DNA of 64,000 bases from Uloborus plumipes (GCA_038373865.1 JAXGGA010003050.1:1-64000), one strand, 5' to 3'. Shown: positions 44,619 through 56,837, counted from the first letter of the stretch. Numbers and translations are program-made. Notes: generated by a model from the sequence alone, not told the origin.

Positions 44619-45890
44619 GGGTCAAGCAGGGTAATTGTGAAAATGGGGTAATTCAGAACAAACGACATTAGTGCTTAAGTAAGCAATGAAGGAACCAAAA
44701 AGCAGTAGCATCTGGATGTTCACATCTTCATTATTAGGTTAGGGATATTTTTTCACTGATGTAGCAACACTGTACCCGCCATTTCATTAGTTATCCTAAC
44801 TTTTCTCACAAAAGTTGTCAAACAGTTTTTCAGTCCCCAATCTCCATCCTGTTCGGACTGATAAAATTGCGCTAAGTTATTGTTTTCATTATATTTGCCT
44901 TCCTTTATTAAGACTTTAACAGGAATCTACTACAGTTTCGTTGTCTTTTATTTTTAGCACCCTGCAGGAAGGTGCTCATAATTACCCCGTATTTTTCTAG
45001 GTAGAGGTAATTAGGGATATTTTTTTCACAAAGTAGTTTTTTTCCACTTTAAGTCAAATTTTATGATCCAAATAGTTATTTTGACCATTTAACTGAGTCG
45101 ACGTTTTGTAATGATTTTATAAACTTGTCTGTACGTTTGAACGTCCAAATGCCTAGAAGAAGCCACCTCCTCAATACACGACTGAAGACTTATTGTGGGC
45201 TGCCAACGATATTACAAATGGGAATATGACCTACAGAGAAGCAGCGGACACCTACACCATCCCTCTGGGTGTTTTGCACAACAGAGTTAAAGGTAAAGTC
45301 AAAATTGATAGGATGGGGTCAGGTCGCCCAACGGATATATCAACTGATGTGGAACTAACTTTAACAAACTATATAATTGCTAGGGCTCGTATGGAGTTTC
45401 CATGTGAAGCCTTGCGGAAGAGTTGAAAAGCCTTGTTCAAGACCCTGCTTTGGCTGATGGGTTGCACGTCCGATTCAAACATGGAAAGATAGGTGATTAC
45501 TGGCACATTAGTTTCATGAAGAGGTATTCGAACATTTCTCTAAAAAAAAAACAGAACTTCCACGTAAATCTAGAAAAAAAAACCTGAAATCCCTTCGTGG
45601 TGTGTCATTTTTATGATGAAGTTAAAGAATTCATTGAAAAGCCAGGGGGAAAAGCATGTTCATATTTACCCCATGTACTATGGGGTAATTATGAACAATT
45701 GGGGTAATTAAGAACAAGGATTTTTAAAAATCTTCCATCAGCCAAAAAGTTATAAAAAAAAACGGTCGCTCAGTGTAGCAAAGGAGTTGTTTCTGATGGG
45801 TTTCCAGATTTTTAAATAGAACATGGTACTCCAGAGAGCAATCAGCGTGCGAAAGAGTAAAAATGTGTTCATAATTACCCCTATTGACCC
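44619..45890 (+). mobile_element. Pogo/Tigger-like element, 1272 bp
   Basis: The left end GGGTCAAGCAGGGTAATTGT and right end ATAATTACCCCTATTGACCC are inverted repeats, with TA at 44617-44618 and 45891-45892. GGGGTAATT words recur internally near 45660-45710. It carries the N-terminal part of a pogo-type transposase. Confidence 0.82.
45143..45426 (+). pseudogene. Pogo-type transposase N-terminal domain relic
   Basis: Pogo transposases begin with a psq-type helix-turn-helix followed by a CENP-B-type domain. A start at ATG 45151 (MPRRSHLLN) shifts frame into TEDLLWAANDITNGNMTYRE then AADTYTIPLGVLHNRVKG, a good match to the psq helix-turn-helix (expansion of GKMSLREAA..YGIPKSTL type). GRPTDISTDVELTLTNYI follows, the linker into the CENP-B domain. 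A stop at 45424-45426 ends it; traces (HEEVFEHFSKKK) continue in other frames. No DDE core is present. Confidence 0.75.
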
Positions 45891-45892
45891 TA

Positions 45893-46584
45893 TGTTCCTT
45901 ATACAAATCCACAGTTTACGTCAGATCTCGAGCATTATTGGCAGAGAGGTACTTGAATTCCCGAGAAGGGTTGTAGGGAAGTTTTCGAAAGCCGAAAAAT
46001 TACCGACCGTTCGAATTTTAATCCAACCCTTTATTTTAATCCAACACTATATTTATATTTGAGTCGAAAATAACTTTAATACATCCGATCATTTGTTCAG
46101 TAGTTAAGGTTAAAAATCTGTGCAATAATTAAAACGTTAGACTTCCTGTACGTTATGCCATGAAGCTGAAAAGCCCATCTATGCAATATCAAAAATTCTG
46201 TTAACATATTGCGTCTGGTTATACGAGGAAACGTATCAATAGGTACGTCGTTGGGACATTTTTAACTTTAAATGAGACCGGTGGCTGTTACGTTAATATT
46301 CTTGTTGAACTTCAAAAGACTCTTCGAAGTTTTCTTTCTATAAAATGATTGCATGCGAAAATGTAGGGACTGAAGTAGTTATTTAATGTACCACAAATTC
46401 TATTTTCACACAGCTATTCTTACGCAAGTCAACTTGGTATTTTAATTTCCTAAATATGTTACTTTGACCAAGTATATGTTACATTTCTTACCCCCAAAGA
46501 ACTTTTTTAATGCTGGAACTTAATATATTCCGTGCAGTTCGAAGTTGGTGCACTGTGGAAAATCGGCTGTTGTTTTTGCAGGAT
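45893..46584. other. No recognisable gene
   Basis: AT-rich spacer with no assigned features. Confidence 0.4.
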
Positions 46585-46922
46585 AATACTGGCAGCAGAC
46601 GTTCCAGTTTAAAACTGTAAAATCACAGTAATAAACTCAAAAACTAGCTATTTTAGTTTATCACTATAAAACTAGCAATTTTACAGTTTATAACTGTAAA
46701 ATTAGTAATATTACCATAAATTTAGCTGCATTATACTGTAAAAACAACATCAGCAGAAGTTCCAGTTTGAAACTGTAAAATGCACAGTAATAAACTGAAA
46801 CTAGCATTTTTACACGTTAATACTGTAAACTATCAATTTTACAGTCTACTACAGTTTATCACTGTAAAATTCCTGTAAGGTTAGCTGTATTATACTGTAA
46901 ACGCAATATCTATTTTTTACAG
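46585..46922. repeat. Element saturated with ACTGTAAA words, second copy
   Basis: Starts ATACTGGCAGCAGACGTTCC and ends TTTTTTACAGTGGGC. It has the same duplicated unit as 27663-27997 (second unit at about 46752, AGAAGTTCCAGTTTGAAACT). Over a dozen ACTGTAAA/TTTACAGT words. Confidence 0.75.
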
Positions 46923-46925
46923 TGG

Positions 46926-47773
46926 GCACTGCGCTAGTACTTTGAAAATGAAAATAAATGCTTCAAAATGGCATCTTTAAACATAAACCATAAAAATAGC
47001 CTTATTTACTTTCCTTTGTTATTTGAAATTTCGAACAAATGACACTTTTTAAAAGAACAAGAATAGATGTACAGAAATCTTTTTTCTTCTTTTTTTTACT
47101 ATTAAAAAAAAAAAGGTACCAAAGAGCGCTTTAGGGAAGGATTTTTCCTTCTCAAGCTTTATCTAAACGACATTTTTAATTATTTAGTAGACGTCTAATT
47201 GACAGGGCTATTAATTCTGTCAGTTGCAGTGAACATAAAGGAAGGAATAAGGGCGGAAAGTAAAAAAAAAAATAGAAATAGCTTGACGAAGTTTTATATT
47301 AAGTACACGACATTAGACTAAAAAAAATCGAGAAAAGGAAAACAACAAATTTTAAAACAAAGATTGATATAAAACAGTATTTGAAGAAAACGTTGGGATG
47401 TTTAAATGTTAAGAGAGATGAAAGAGAGAGAGAGAGAGAAAAACATTTTCTTTTAAGTCCGTTTTTCTGAATGTTTCAAAGCACAAATATTATAAGAAAT
47501 ACCAAAGATCAAACCAAATTCGAAAAAAAATGTAAGTTTTATTTAATGTAAAACTAAAATTCAAAAGTCAAATTCTCTTAAAAGATTGCTGATTTTCAAT
47601 AATAACTAAAAAATAAATTTGAGCTTCTTAAATGGGGAAATGTGTTTGTCGTTCCGGAAAGTATCATTATTGAATTTTTCAGCAAATTTTTGGTACAAAT
47701 TAAGTGTTTTTTCTGCAGTATTTATTTTTATTGTAGTTATTGCAAACATTATTTCTTAACAAAACACCTTTCC
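46926..47773. other. No recognisable gene
   Basis: AT-rich DNA with a GAGA run near 47424. Confidence 0.4.
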
Positions 47774-50130
47774 CCCAGACAGCACAAAACGTCCAATGGA
47801 CGTTAATTTTATGTCCTGAACGTCCGAATCTGGTCCGATGTCAAAATCGATGAAATTTGGCGATCCTTAGATGCGCCTCACAGGACGTCCCACGGACTAT
47901 TTTTTTTTAGGTCTAAGGATGACCAAAAGTGATCCGCATCCTTTCAGGACGTACCACGGACTTTTTTTCCAGATGTCCTGGGAACTTATCTCTAAGGATG
48001 TCCCAAGTCTCAACAAAATCAATTGTTTTTAGGACATTATTTTCAAGTTGTAGGGAAAATTTTATTTTTTATTTTCTCAATGAAATTTACTACCAATGAC
48101 GGTAAACTATGATGCACAAAACTTATACGAAGCATGAAAATAATATTTAAACTAACTAAACTTAAAAATATGCTGCAAATTTTTGAAGGAAAAATTTCCT
48201 TGAAAAAATACAATTTTTTTTTTAAATTTTGCAATTAAATATGAAATGGGAAGCTCAAAGTAGCTCTACAACTAATTTTAAAAACCAAATAAATACAAAA
48301 CAAGCTTATGTTTGTCCGAAATATTTTTTTAAATTATGTCATGGTGTACTGTAAAATTCGATGACATGAGGTCATCCTAAGGAGCATCACATAGGACGTC
48401 CCAAGTACAAATTTTATTATTGTCCTCCGGATAGCCTGAAGTAAACTGCAACATTTCAGGACGTACGAAGGACTTTATTTTCTGACATCCTGCGATCTTC
48501 ATTCTTAGGATGTCCTGCAAATGAGTCAAATCAGTTGATTATAGGACTTACTTAACTTCGAAAATTCTTATTTTGAGTGAAAGTGGTGAGTACGAAGTGA
48601 TTTTTTTCCACATTCATCTATGAAATTTTTGGACTTCTAATATACTTTATTCTAAATGGAAAAGTGGGCGATTTGTTCCGAGGAACTTGGATTTTTTTAA
48701 AAGTAAAGTTGAAATATTTAACTACTATAAAGCCGAGAAAGGAACGAAGTTGCATAAAAATTGAAGTATTTTCAAAGTATATTAATAAACAAAAAAGTAG
48801 AAGAACATTTTAAGAGTGAAACATGATTTAGTTCGAATTTTTGTATGTGGAAATGGACATACATTTTTAAAACATTCATGATAGTCAAAGTTCTTGCAAA
48901 TTTTGATAAAGGTCAAAATTAAAAAAAAAAAAAAGTTTTGCCAAAATGCTCTCCTTCTCTCAAATTTAAAACATCAAAATTTGAACTTGATTTATTAAAG
49001 TTTATGCTAGGATAATGACCTGCTATTAATACACTACAGTATATTCTGAAGATTTTTTTTTAAATAATGATTGTTTTAAGCTTTTTTTCTTTCTTTTTCT
49101 TTTTAAATTCATTATAAAATGTAAAATATAATTCTACTGACGTTTTTTTTTTCTCTTTAAACCTCTAAAATAACAATTTTAGTTTTAAATTATTATAAAA
49201 ACAAACTATCCCTAAATTTATTAGACGATTTTTTTAATTGACATATTTTAATTGTAAAAGAAATAAAAATAAAAATAAGTAAATACACCATTTTCTGTTA
49301 TAAGCACACATATTTGAAATTTGTTATTATCATTCTTAAATAGTTTACTTTAGGGCAAAAATACGGGGTTTTTTTTTCAAATATATTTGAATGATATAAG
49401 TATTACTTAAAAATCATTCACTGATGTAATATTTTTTAGTATTAAAATTTTAAAAATAGTTCTGAAATAGTTTTCCAAAACAATAGTTTTTCGCACCGAG
49501 GTTGAAGAAATGCCCTAATGCCGAAAAGATAGCTAACATTATTTTTTTATTTCTGAAATCAAAAGGGCTTTTTTAATTCCAAAAGGATTGAAATTATGAC
49601 ACTTTGCCGCCGACAGAGTGGTATAGTGGTTAAGACGCTGGCCTCTTATGCCCAAAAGCGCGTGTTCGAATCCGGCTCCAGTCAGTGGATTTTCACGATG
49701 CAGAAAATCGACAGCGCTCAATGTCGTATGATTATGCGGCATATAAAAGATCCCTCGAGTACTTGTAGACAGCCAAATTATTAACTAAATTTTTCGTTGA
49801 ACACGATGTATAGTCCGTCCAATGTTCTAAAGAGAACCAAAATTGGAACGGCTATAGTTCGTAGGACGTCTTTTGTTCATTTTAATTAGTCCTGGGGATA
49901 ATGTTTTCTGAACGTCCTGAGGACCACGAAAAGCTTAAGTCCTCGGGATGGCTGCTGACAACACAGGGACCAACTGGGGAAAAACACTTCGCGGACATTG
50001 AACGGTCCCTAGGCTGTCCCTCGATTACCGCGGGATGAAATTTAAACGTCCGAAGGATGAGTTAATATTTTGAGTTAGTCCTGAAATGACATTTCTAGGA
50101 CGTCCAAAGGACAAAGCAGTGCTGTTTGGG
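47774..50130. mobile_element. CCCARACAGCA element saturated with GGACGTCC
   Basis: The left end CCCAGACAGCACAAAACGTC and right end AAGCAGTGCTGTTTGGG are imperfect inverted repeats of the same type as the CCCAAGTAGC MITEs. Both sides (47790-48010, 48370-48550, 49800-50115) are dense in GGACGTCC, AGGACGTACC and AAGGATGTCC words in both orientations. The AT-rich centre is unrelated filler and includes a tRNA-derived SINE. No certain target duplication. Confidence 0.65.
49606..49790 (+). repeat. tRNA-derived SINE
   Basis: The A box TGGTATAGTGG (49620-49630) and B box TGTTCGAATCC (49663-49673) have correct spacing of about 35 bp for RNA polymerase III. A non-tRNA body follows (TCAGTGGATTTTCACGATGC, AAAATCGACAGCGCTCAATG, GCGGCATATAAAAGATCCCT). 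The head does not fold as a complete tRNA acceptor, and the presence of a body argues for a SINE. Confidence 0.8.
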
Positions 50131-51074
50131 CCGGTCGGAATTTTGGTACTAGATCAGATTTGAATTTTTTTGCTCTCTGAAAGATATAAATCTCTGTATT
50201 TAAGAACTTATAATTGTCCTCGAGCCCCATATAAGCTAGAAAATATTGCACACAGTACTGCCTTGGTGAATGCGCGCATAAGAGTAAGCTCATCTATCCA
50301 GATTTTTGTTTTCTTCATTGAAAAGATGGTTTTTTTTTTAAAACATTTTTCATGTTAACCCCTTTAAACATCTACTAGCGGTACCCGCACGGCTTTGCCC
50401 GTGGTATAAAATTAAAAGTTCATTTGTAAAATAATTGATATCGCAGAAAAAATGCTCTTCAAAGTATGGTATAAAAATCTGGTATGGACCCCACGCTACT
50501 TATTTTTACGTGTAAATTTCTTAGTAGATGCCTTAGTACTAAAATAGTGCTTGGAGTGAGCAAGATAACAGTTCACACATTTATATCCCTAGTTTGCCAC
50601 GCAACAATGCAAAAAAATGTTTTACAATGATTAATCTCCTAAATATCATCGATTTTAACATCATTCAGTGGATTTTTCGCAAAATATCGCCAACAGCGCC
50701 AAATTGAACCTAAATCAAAAAAAAAAAAAAATAATAATAATAATTCGCCAATTGGCGTCAAATACTTGGCGATCAAAAGCTTGGCGATATATTGCCAAGT
50801 GGTCACGCCAATTCATATCACTTTTGTTAACCAATTCATATCACCTTGCATTGAAAACACTGATTTACCCGATAAATGGGGTAAAACACCCCCTTGGAAC
50901 ATTCGAATGAAACCCCAAGGGAGATGGACAAAAATAAGCCAAAAGAGAAAATAAGAACAATTTTGTTGATAACAGGAACCAACAGAAATCTTACCAAAGT
51001 TTAAAAGAAGAAGAAAGTTTTCTTTCCTAGCTTAAAAAACAAAACAATACATTTTCCGAAATGAAACACTTTAA

Positions 51075-52667
51075 AAACAAGAAGTTCTGTCAAGAACTAA
51101 ACGAGCCTACTTTCCCGTACATCGACATCGGCATTCTCGCATCTGATCGTTATTCTCTTGATTATCTGAGACTTAAAATTATGTCAAACATACCGTTTTA
51201 GCACTTAGAGCTGATTTCGAAAAGCAAAATATACCCCTTTCATCAGATGAAATAGACACGTAAAAAGTAATTAACGAATAAATAAAGTTTTGTCGCACCT
51301 TTTAAAGAGTGTAACTGTTACAGTTCCTCCGTAGAAAAAAATCCTCCATCGTTTTCAAAAAAAAAAAAAATAATAATAATAATAATAAAATAAATAAATA
51401 AATAAATAAAAGTACAAAGAGCATCAAAACACATTTTATCAAAGAAAGAAAAAAAAAAAAAAACTCGTCCGTTAATAAAATGTCTCGAATTTCACTTTTA
51501 ATCTGTTGCCAGTTGTTAAATATAAATAAAAAATAAAATGTTCTCGTGAATGAAAAATTTTTGTTACAAAAAAAACATCGTCTGCCAAAAAAAAAAAATA
51601 ATAAATAAAATAAAACAAATGAATAAATAAACAAAAAATCGTCTGCAAGTCAGTAATTTTTTTCTGAGCCTGCATTTACGCCATGTTTGCGGAGTCGGAG
51701 TCGGAATCAGAGTCCTCACAGAAAATTACTCAGAAAAGTACGTTACAAACATTATTTATCAAAACCATTTTCTTACAAAGTTAGTTTGAAGGAAATCCGA
51801 CTTTAAGTTCAGGATCAACATTCAACTTAAATTCCCCGTAGACGCTAATGTTAATTTTTTTTTCTGAACGGTTCATTATTGAATGAAAAATGGTTCAAAT
51901 CAAAAAGCGAAATATGGGAATGTGTGGGAAAGCCTCTCCGAGATCTTTCAAACAAAAAAAAGTTTATTCCATTCGGACGGTTCACTCAAAAGTTATTAGG
52001 TGGGGAGAGGTCTTGAACGGTTCAATGTTGAACGAAAACGTGTTCAAATTGAAAATTTTAATACGGTAATAAAGTATCCTTGCCGAGATGCTTCAAACAA
52101 AAAAAAGTTTGTTTAAATCGGACTGTTCATTCAAAAGTTATTAGGGGGTGACAGCTTGATTGAGCGGTTCAATGTTGAACGAAAAATTGTTCAAATCGGA
52201 AATGTAAATACGGGAATGAAGTACCCTTGAAAAGTTCTTTCCAACAAAAAAAAGTTTGTTCAAATCGGACTGTTCATTAAAAAGTTAGTATCGCGGGACC
52301 GGTTTTTTGAACGGCTCAAAGTTGAATCAAAAATTGTTCAAATCAAAAAATCAAATATGGGAATGAGCTGTACTCGCCGAGATCTTTCCAACAAAAAAAA
52401 CTTTGTCCAAATCGGAATGTTCATTCAAAAGTTATTAGGGGGGGACAGACAGACCGACCGACCGACACACACACAAATTCCCCATCTCAATACCCTACTT
52501 TCAAATTTTTAATTTTTCGATATTCATTTTACCTTTTTATTTTTTTAACTTGGCGATATTTTTTGGATTTGGCGATATTTTTTGGACTTGGCGATATTTT
52601 TTAGATGCATTAAGCTACTTTTAATACTTTTTTCGTCTTTCTTTTATTTTTAACGGGAAAGTAGGCT
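51075..52667 (-). mobile_element. GGGAAAGTAGG repeat family, copy B (inverse)
   Basis: Inverse copy of 37020-38706 carrying the same hairpin (AAGTTCTGTCAAGAACT), the CGAGCCTACTTTCCCGT terminus, about four 147-bp units (51880-52450) and the far terminus ACGGGAAAGTAGGCT. Near 52546-52606 a 20-bp unit TTGGCGATATTTTTTGGA is tandemly repeated three times, a feature absent in copy A (where ATATCGTCAAGTCC occurs once). Confidence 0.82.
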
Positions 52668-53021
52668 AAAAACGATGCAATATCGCAATTGATACGATAT
52701 TTCGTTAATCTGTGCTTTAGGTACCCTTTTCTCGCTAAATGAACGATAGGCGCGCCAAGCATGGTAACCCTAGCTATTTTGCGTAGTTGACTTTTTGAAA
52801 ACGCGCCAAGCAGGGTCCCAAAGCATCTTCACCGGGAAAAAGACAGGGTTGCCAGAGAATTGGAACAAAAAAAATACTACGCCTCCTCTAAAAAATATTA
52901 CAAAATACTACTGTTTCCAAACGTTGCCAAAATCAATGTTGCTGAAATGCAAAATCTATAAAAATGAAAAAAAAAAAAAAATTCGCCAAATCTTTTAATT
53001 AAGTCATTAGTGTATTGGAAA

Positions 53022-53133
53022 CAGGGTTGCCAGAAAAATACTACGCTCCTTATTTGGGCCGAAAAAATACTACCGTAGAATCAAAAATACTACGTCTGGC
53101 CGTAGCCTACGAAGATTGACGCTGGCAACCCTG
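53022..53133. mobile_element. Small MITE, CAGGGTTGCCAG ends, 112 bp
   Basis: The exact inverted ends CAGGGTTGCCAG and CTGGCAACCCTG enclose AAATACTACG words. A related piece starts at 52842 (CAGGGTTGCCAGAGAATTGG). No clear target duplication. Confidence 0.6.
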
Positions 53134-53755
53134 GAAAAAGAAAGAAACAAAAATAAGTATGAACACGTAACCATAGTAACAACATGAAAAGTTGATTTCC
53201 GTTGATAAAATAATTAATTTTATCCTCTTTTTAAACAAATTTTATTCTAAAGCTCAACCATTTTAGAATCGTTTGGTTTGCTTTACTGAAAGTAAGCCTT
53301 GAATTTCGGGATTCTAAAAACAATTGTTACAGCTCTCCTGATGATCGTAGAAACTTCGAAAAAACTTCATTTTGTGCAGAAAATTTCAAGCTTTCGAATG
53401 ACATAAGACTTGAAAATGTGTGTGAAATATTTCTTCCCTATTTTATCGAATTTCCGCTAAGAATTCGAATAGAAAAAGAACGAAATGGAATTTTCGAAAA
53501 ATCGCTTCGAGGTGCAAAACTACATGCTACAAACTAATTTTGTACCAAGTGGCATGAAAATCGACCGAACGGTTTTGGCGCTACGCGCGTAACAGACAGA
53601 CAGAAGGACAGAACGAAAGACAGAAGGACAGAAAGAGAGACAAACCTTCAGCTTTATTATTAGTAGAGATTGTAACAAAAATAAACTAAATATAGAACAA
53701 TCTAACGTTATTGACTTTATAGATTTCACGAGAAATAGGTTTGGTAAAACCCTTC

Positions 53756-53863
53756 CTGAAACTAAGGTCTGGTTACAGCCTTGATTACCGCCGACGTTTT
53801 TCTTTTATGAACCCTCAGAGTGGAGAATTAGCAAACCCATCAGCCAAACTAGCACATATACAT
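53756..53863 (+). repeat. Left part of a 160-bp tandem repeat, split by the nest
   Basis: TGAAACTAAGGTCTGGTTAC to AACTAGCACATATACAT matches units at about 62838-62995 and 62999-63150. The nest element (53864-62764) was inserted in this unit; the rest of the unit resumes at 62765. Confidence 0.9.
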
Positions 53864-54686
53864 TAGGGTGGGCCGAAAATGACTTTTATTTTTTTTCGAT
53901 GGCGAGATATGCGGAAAAGGTGCCATTAGGAGCACAAAGCACTCAAAAAAAATTTGAAATTTTTTGCACAATTTCTTGATCTGCCGCAATCGCCTTGAAG
54001 TTTCGGGAAAATGCTAGTTTTTGATGTTTTTCGTAAAATTTGACAAAATTTTTTTTTTTTAATATTTTCAGTGATAGGTATAACTTAAAAGATACTATTA
54101 GGGGCACTAAGTTCACATAAAATATTTGAATGTTTTTGCTCCATTTCTTGATCAGCCATAAACGCTTGGGGGTTTCAGAAAAATTGCTAAAATTGGATAT
54201 TACAGCAAAATTTGTGAATTTTTTTTTAAAAATTATTTTCGGTAATGGGGAGAGCAAAAAAAGCTCACTATTATCATTGAATTAACATTAAAATTGAATT
54301 GTAAATGATATTTATTTAATTTGTTACAAATACGGGGAAAATTCGGAAAAATTGCTTTTTTTTTTTAATGATCCAATTTATTTATTAATTTTTAAGCTTT
54401 ATAAAAACTCCGTCCAAGTGTTGAGAGACAATTTAGGAGTCTGAAATAAGAATTAGTTTATCAAATAATCTGCATTTTTATTTTTAAAATTCGTTAGAGT
54501 TACAAATTAGTTATTTATTACTATTGAATTAAAAAAATGTGTTACCTGAAAGTGCTTCACAGTTCTCAGCTTTTTGCTCATCCAAATATCTTGCAAAATA
54601 ATCCGAAACTCAACGCGAGGAGGTGGCTGCACGAATTCCACCAGCGCTCCGCCTAAAAATATTATATTCACATTGTTTTGCATTCT

Positions 54687-54878
54687 TCATGCAACAAAGT
54701 CCTTCTTCGAATTAACCGTTGACATTTTTATCCTGGCTTGTATCTTTGCTCTGACGAAGGTATCTCTGTCCTCATGATGGCCACATACGTGCATTGCCGC
54801 TTCTATCACTATTTTAATTGTTCTTTCCATAGCTTGCTTGTGACTTGAAAAGCGGACAGAAGCTTCATCTAAAACCAA
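54687..54878 (-). pseudogene. Unknown element protein, C-terminal part (left arm)
   Basis: On the minus strand VLDEASVRFSSHKQAMERTI continues with KIVIEAAMHVCGHHEDRDTF and VRAKIQARIKMST, nearly identical to the right-arm copy. The N-terminal part is missing: the arm jumps from about 54933 to the upstream non-coding part of the element. I do not recognise a catalytic domain. The motif H-x-QA-x-ER followed by CGHxxxRDxF appears in uncharacterised arthropod and cnidarian proteins as I recall; this has not been checked here. Confidence 0.6.
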
Positions 54879-55479
54879 GCCTGATTCTATATGTTTCTCT
54901 CAATCTCTTCGAAGGAAAGATTCTTTTAGTGCAGCAGATATATGACAAAAAAAAGGGGGAATTGTGCTTTTAATGATAGAAGCAAATAACTTGGTGTGCA
55001 TATACTACGTATAATTGCGAGTCATTTTGGAAACGCGGCCATCTGAGATTTCGAATATTTCAGTAATGGCGGACGTTCGAAAGGGTGGCCTCTGAATATA
55101 TTTAATGTGCTTCTTTGTTTCGATATTCACAAGGTTAATAGCGTACGTTACGAAAAAAATCACGGAATTTAATATCCTTTTCTAATAAAGTTCTATTGCA
55201 TTGTGTGTTTTAAAAGGATTTTAACTTTTACCGCTAGGGGGGCGCTTTATAGTTCTTTTTCAATCGTCCAAAATGCGCAACAGATATGTGACCAAAATTG
55301 ATGGAATTTTGTCTTCAATAGTAGACGCTTACAAATTTAGATAAAGATAATAAATATAACATAACTCATGTTTATGAAAATTACAACACCATGAAGGAAT
55401 CAAGTTTATAAATACCTTTGTGCTATTGATGTAGTAGAGAAAATATCAACGTAAAATAGGCACAAATAAGCAGAGATAC

Positions 55480-55525
55480 TGCAGACACGTGTTTCGAGGC
55501 TACAAGGAGCCCCTTTTTCAATGCA
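55480..55525 (-). ncRNA. Hammerhead-like motif, CTGATGA replaced
   Basis: On the minus strand: TGCA, TTGAAAA in place of CTGATGA, a GGGGCTCC…helix II region, CGAAAC, palindromic helix III ACACGTGT, GTC, TGCA. Helix I TGCA/TGCA pairs. The core strand that binds the catalytic metal region is altered at three positions, so cleavage is unlikely. Confidence 0.55.
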
Positions 55526-55905
55526 AGAAGTGTGAGCTTTAGGATGAAGACTCATCCGATAAAAGCAACACATTCGAACAAAATTATTTCATTTTATTTC
55601 ATTCTGTTTTCTTCTGCTGTTTTTTCTGTGTGTTGCAACTGCTTCGGTACATAATTTTCCTATTCGCAAATTTATTGCTAATTTATTCATAAGTGGTTTC
55701 ATTTTTTGACAATGTTTATGATCTATCGGATCTTTTGGAAATTTATTTCTTAACCGTTTTTTCTTGATGGTTTCATGTAATAAATTTCGGCTCTAAGCAT
55801 TGTCTTGTTTGTTTTGTTAATATCCAGTTTTTGCTATTTATACTATCTTTTGTTCGAATGTGTTGCTTTTATCGGATGATTCTTCATCCTAAAGCTCACA
55901 CTTCT

Positions 55906-55951
55906 TGCATTGAAAAAGGGGCTCCTTGTAGCCTCGAAACACGTGTCTGCA
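55906..55951 (+). ncRNA. Hammerhead-like motif, CTGATGA replaced
   Basis: Mirror copy of 55480-55525 in the right arm, with the same TTGAAAA, CGAAAC, ACACGTGT palindrome and GTC. The identical substitution in both arms and a similar one at 11107-11322 indicate that the family had this variant before insertion. Confidence 0.55.
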
Positions 55952-56837
55952 TTATCTCTGCTTATTTGTGCCTATTTTACGTTGATATTTTCTCTACTAC
56001 ATGAAGGAATCGTCATAATTGAATGAAATTTAATACACAGCTGAGTGATAGTGGTACAAAAAAATGATTAAACTTAGAAAGAGCCAGCAAATAATTAAAA
56101 AATATTGAAATTAGTATTTTGTGTAGGCAGCACGCGCTGCTATAAGTGATGCTACGCGACGTGGCATGGAACTAATTTTTAATGTCTGCCTGATCAATAG
56201 CATTCCATACTGGTTGTATGCGTACCCAGAGTTCGTCTGTAGAAGCAACAAGACGAGGATCACGAACGAGACGCCGACCAACGAAATCCTACACATAGTC
56301 AATCGGCGACATACCTAGGGAATACGCTGGGCAGGGAAGAAGCTGTACTTGCTGCGATGCAAGGAAGGATTGAACTGTCCTAGCGACATGAGGGCGGGCA
56401 TTATCCTGCTGAAATACAGCGCCAGGCAAGCCTTGAAGGAAGTTTGGGGCTGTAGAACTTCACTGATGTCCCGGTTGCTGTTCAGGCTACCTACAATTCG
56501 TAGCAATTGAGATCGTCCGTGATATGATATGGCACCCCAGCAGGCCCGGATTTAGGCATGGGCCACATGGGCCCGGGCCCAGGGCGGCAAATTTCAGGGG
56601 GCGGCAGATTGTATCAATCAAAAATTTCCGCAAATAACAAAATAATTTCAGAATTATTTCCAATTCTATCCTTAAAAAAAATTCTTCATGTAATTCAGGA
56701 GCGGCGCTTTTTTTTACTTTCTTCTATATCTAATATATAGAAGAAAGTATTGGTTTCGTGAAAATTTTCGAATGTCGAATTTTGACGGATTTGCACGTTT
56801 TGAGGTGCGCTGAGTCCATTTCGACCATTTTTGGAAA

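Larger units (their letters stand above)
50375..53669 (-). mobile_element. Non-autonomous Helitron, minus strand, 3295 bp
   Basis: The minus-strand 5' end is TCTCTACTAATAATAAAGCT at 53669, next to A. The 3' end at 50375 is CTAG followed by T, preceded by a hairpin CACGGGCAAAGCCGTG and then CGGGTACCG. TC…CTRR ends, insertion between A and T, a hairpin 10-13 bp from the 3' end and no target duplication define Helitrons. No Rep/helicase is present. A copy of the GGGAAAGTAGG family (51075-52667) accounts for about half its length. Confidence 0.85.
55402..55999. mobile_element. Penelope-like foldback, 598 bp
   Basis: A 12-bp duplication CATGAAGGAATC (55390-55401 and 56000-56011) flanks it; this sequence is part of the Tc1 terminus, so insertion polarity is clear. 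A left tail of about 30 bp is followed by inverted arms of about 155 bp (TAGTAGAGAAAATATCAACG from 55432 and the complement ending at 55998). Each arm has a hammerhead-like motif. The central 260 bp is unique AT-rich sequence. Confidence 0.88.

Noticed and set aside
49606..49680. Functional tRNA gene
   Set aside because: A and B boxes are present, but the acceptor and anticodon arms do not pair convincingly and a non-tRNA SINE body follows.
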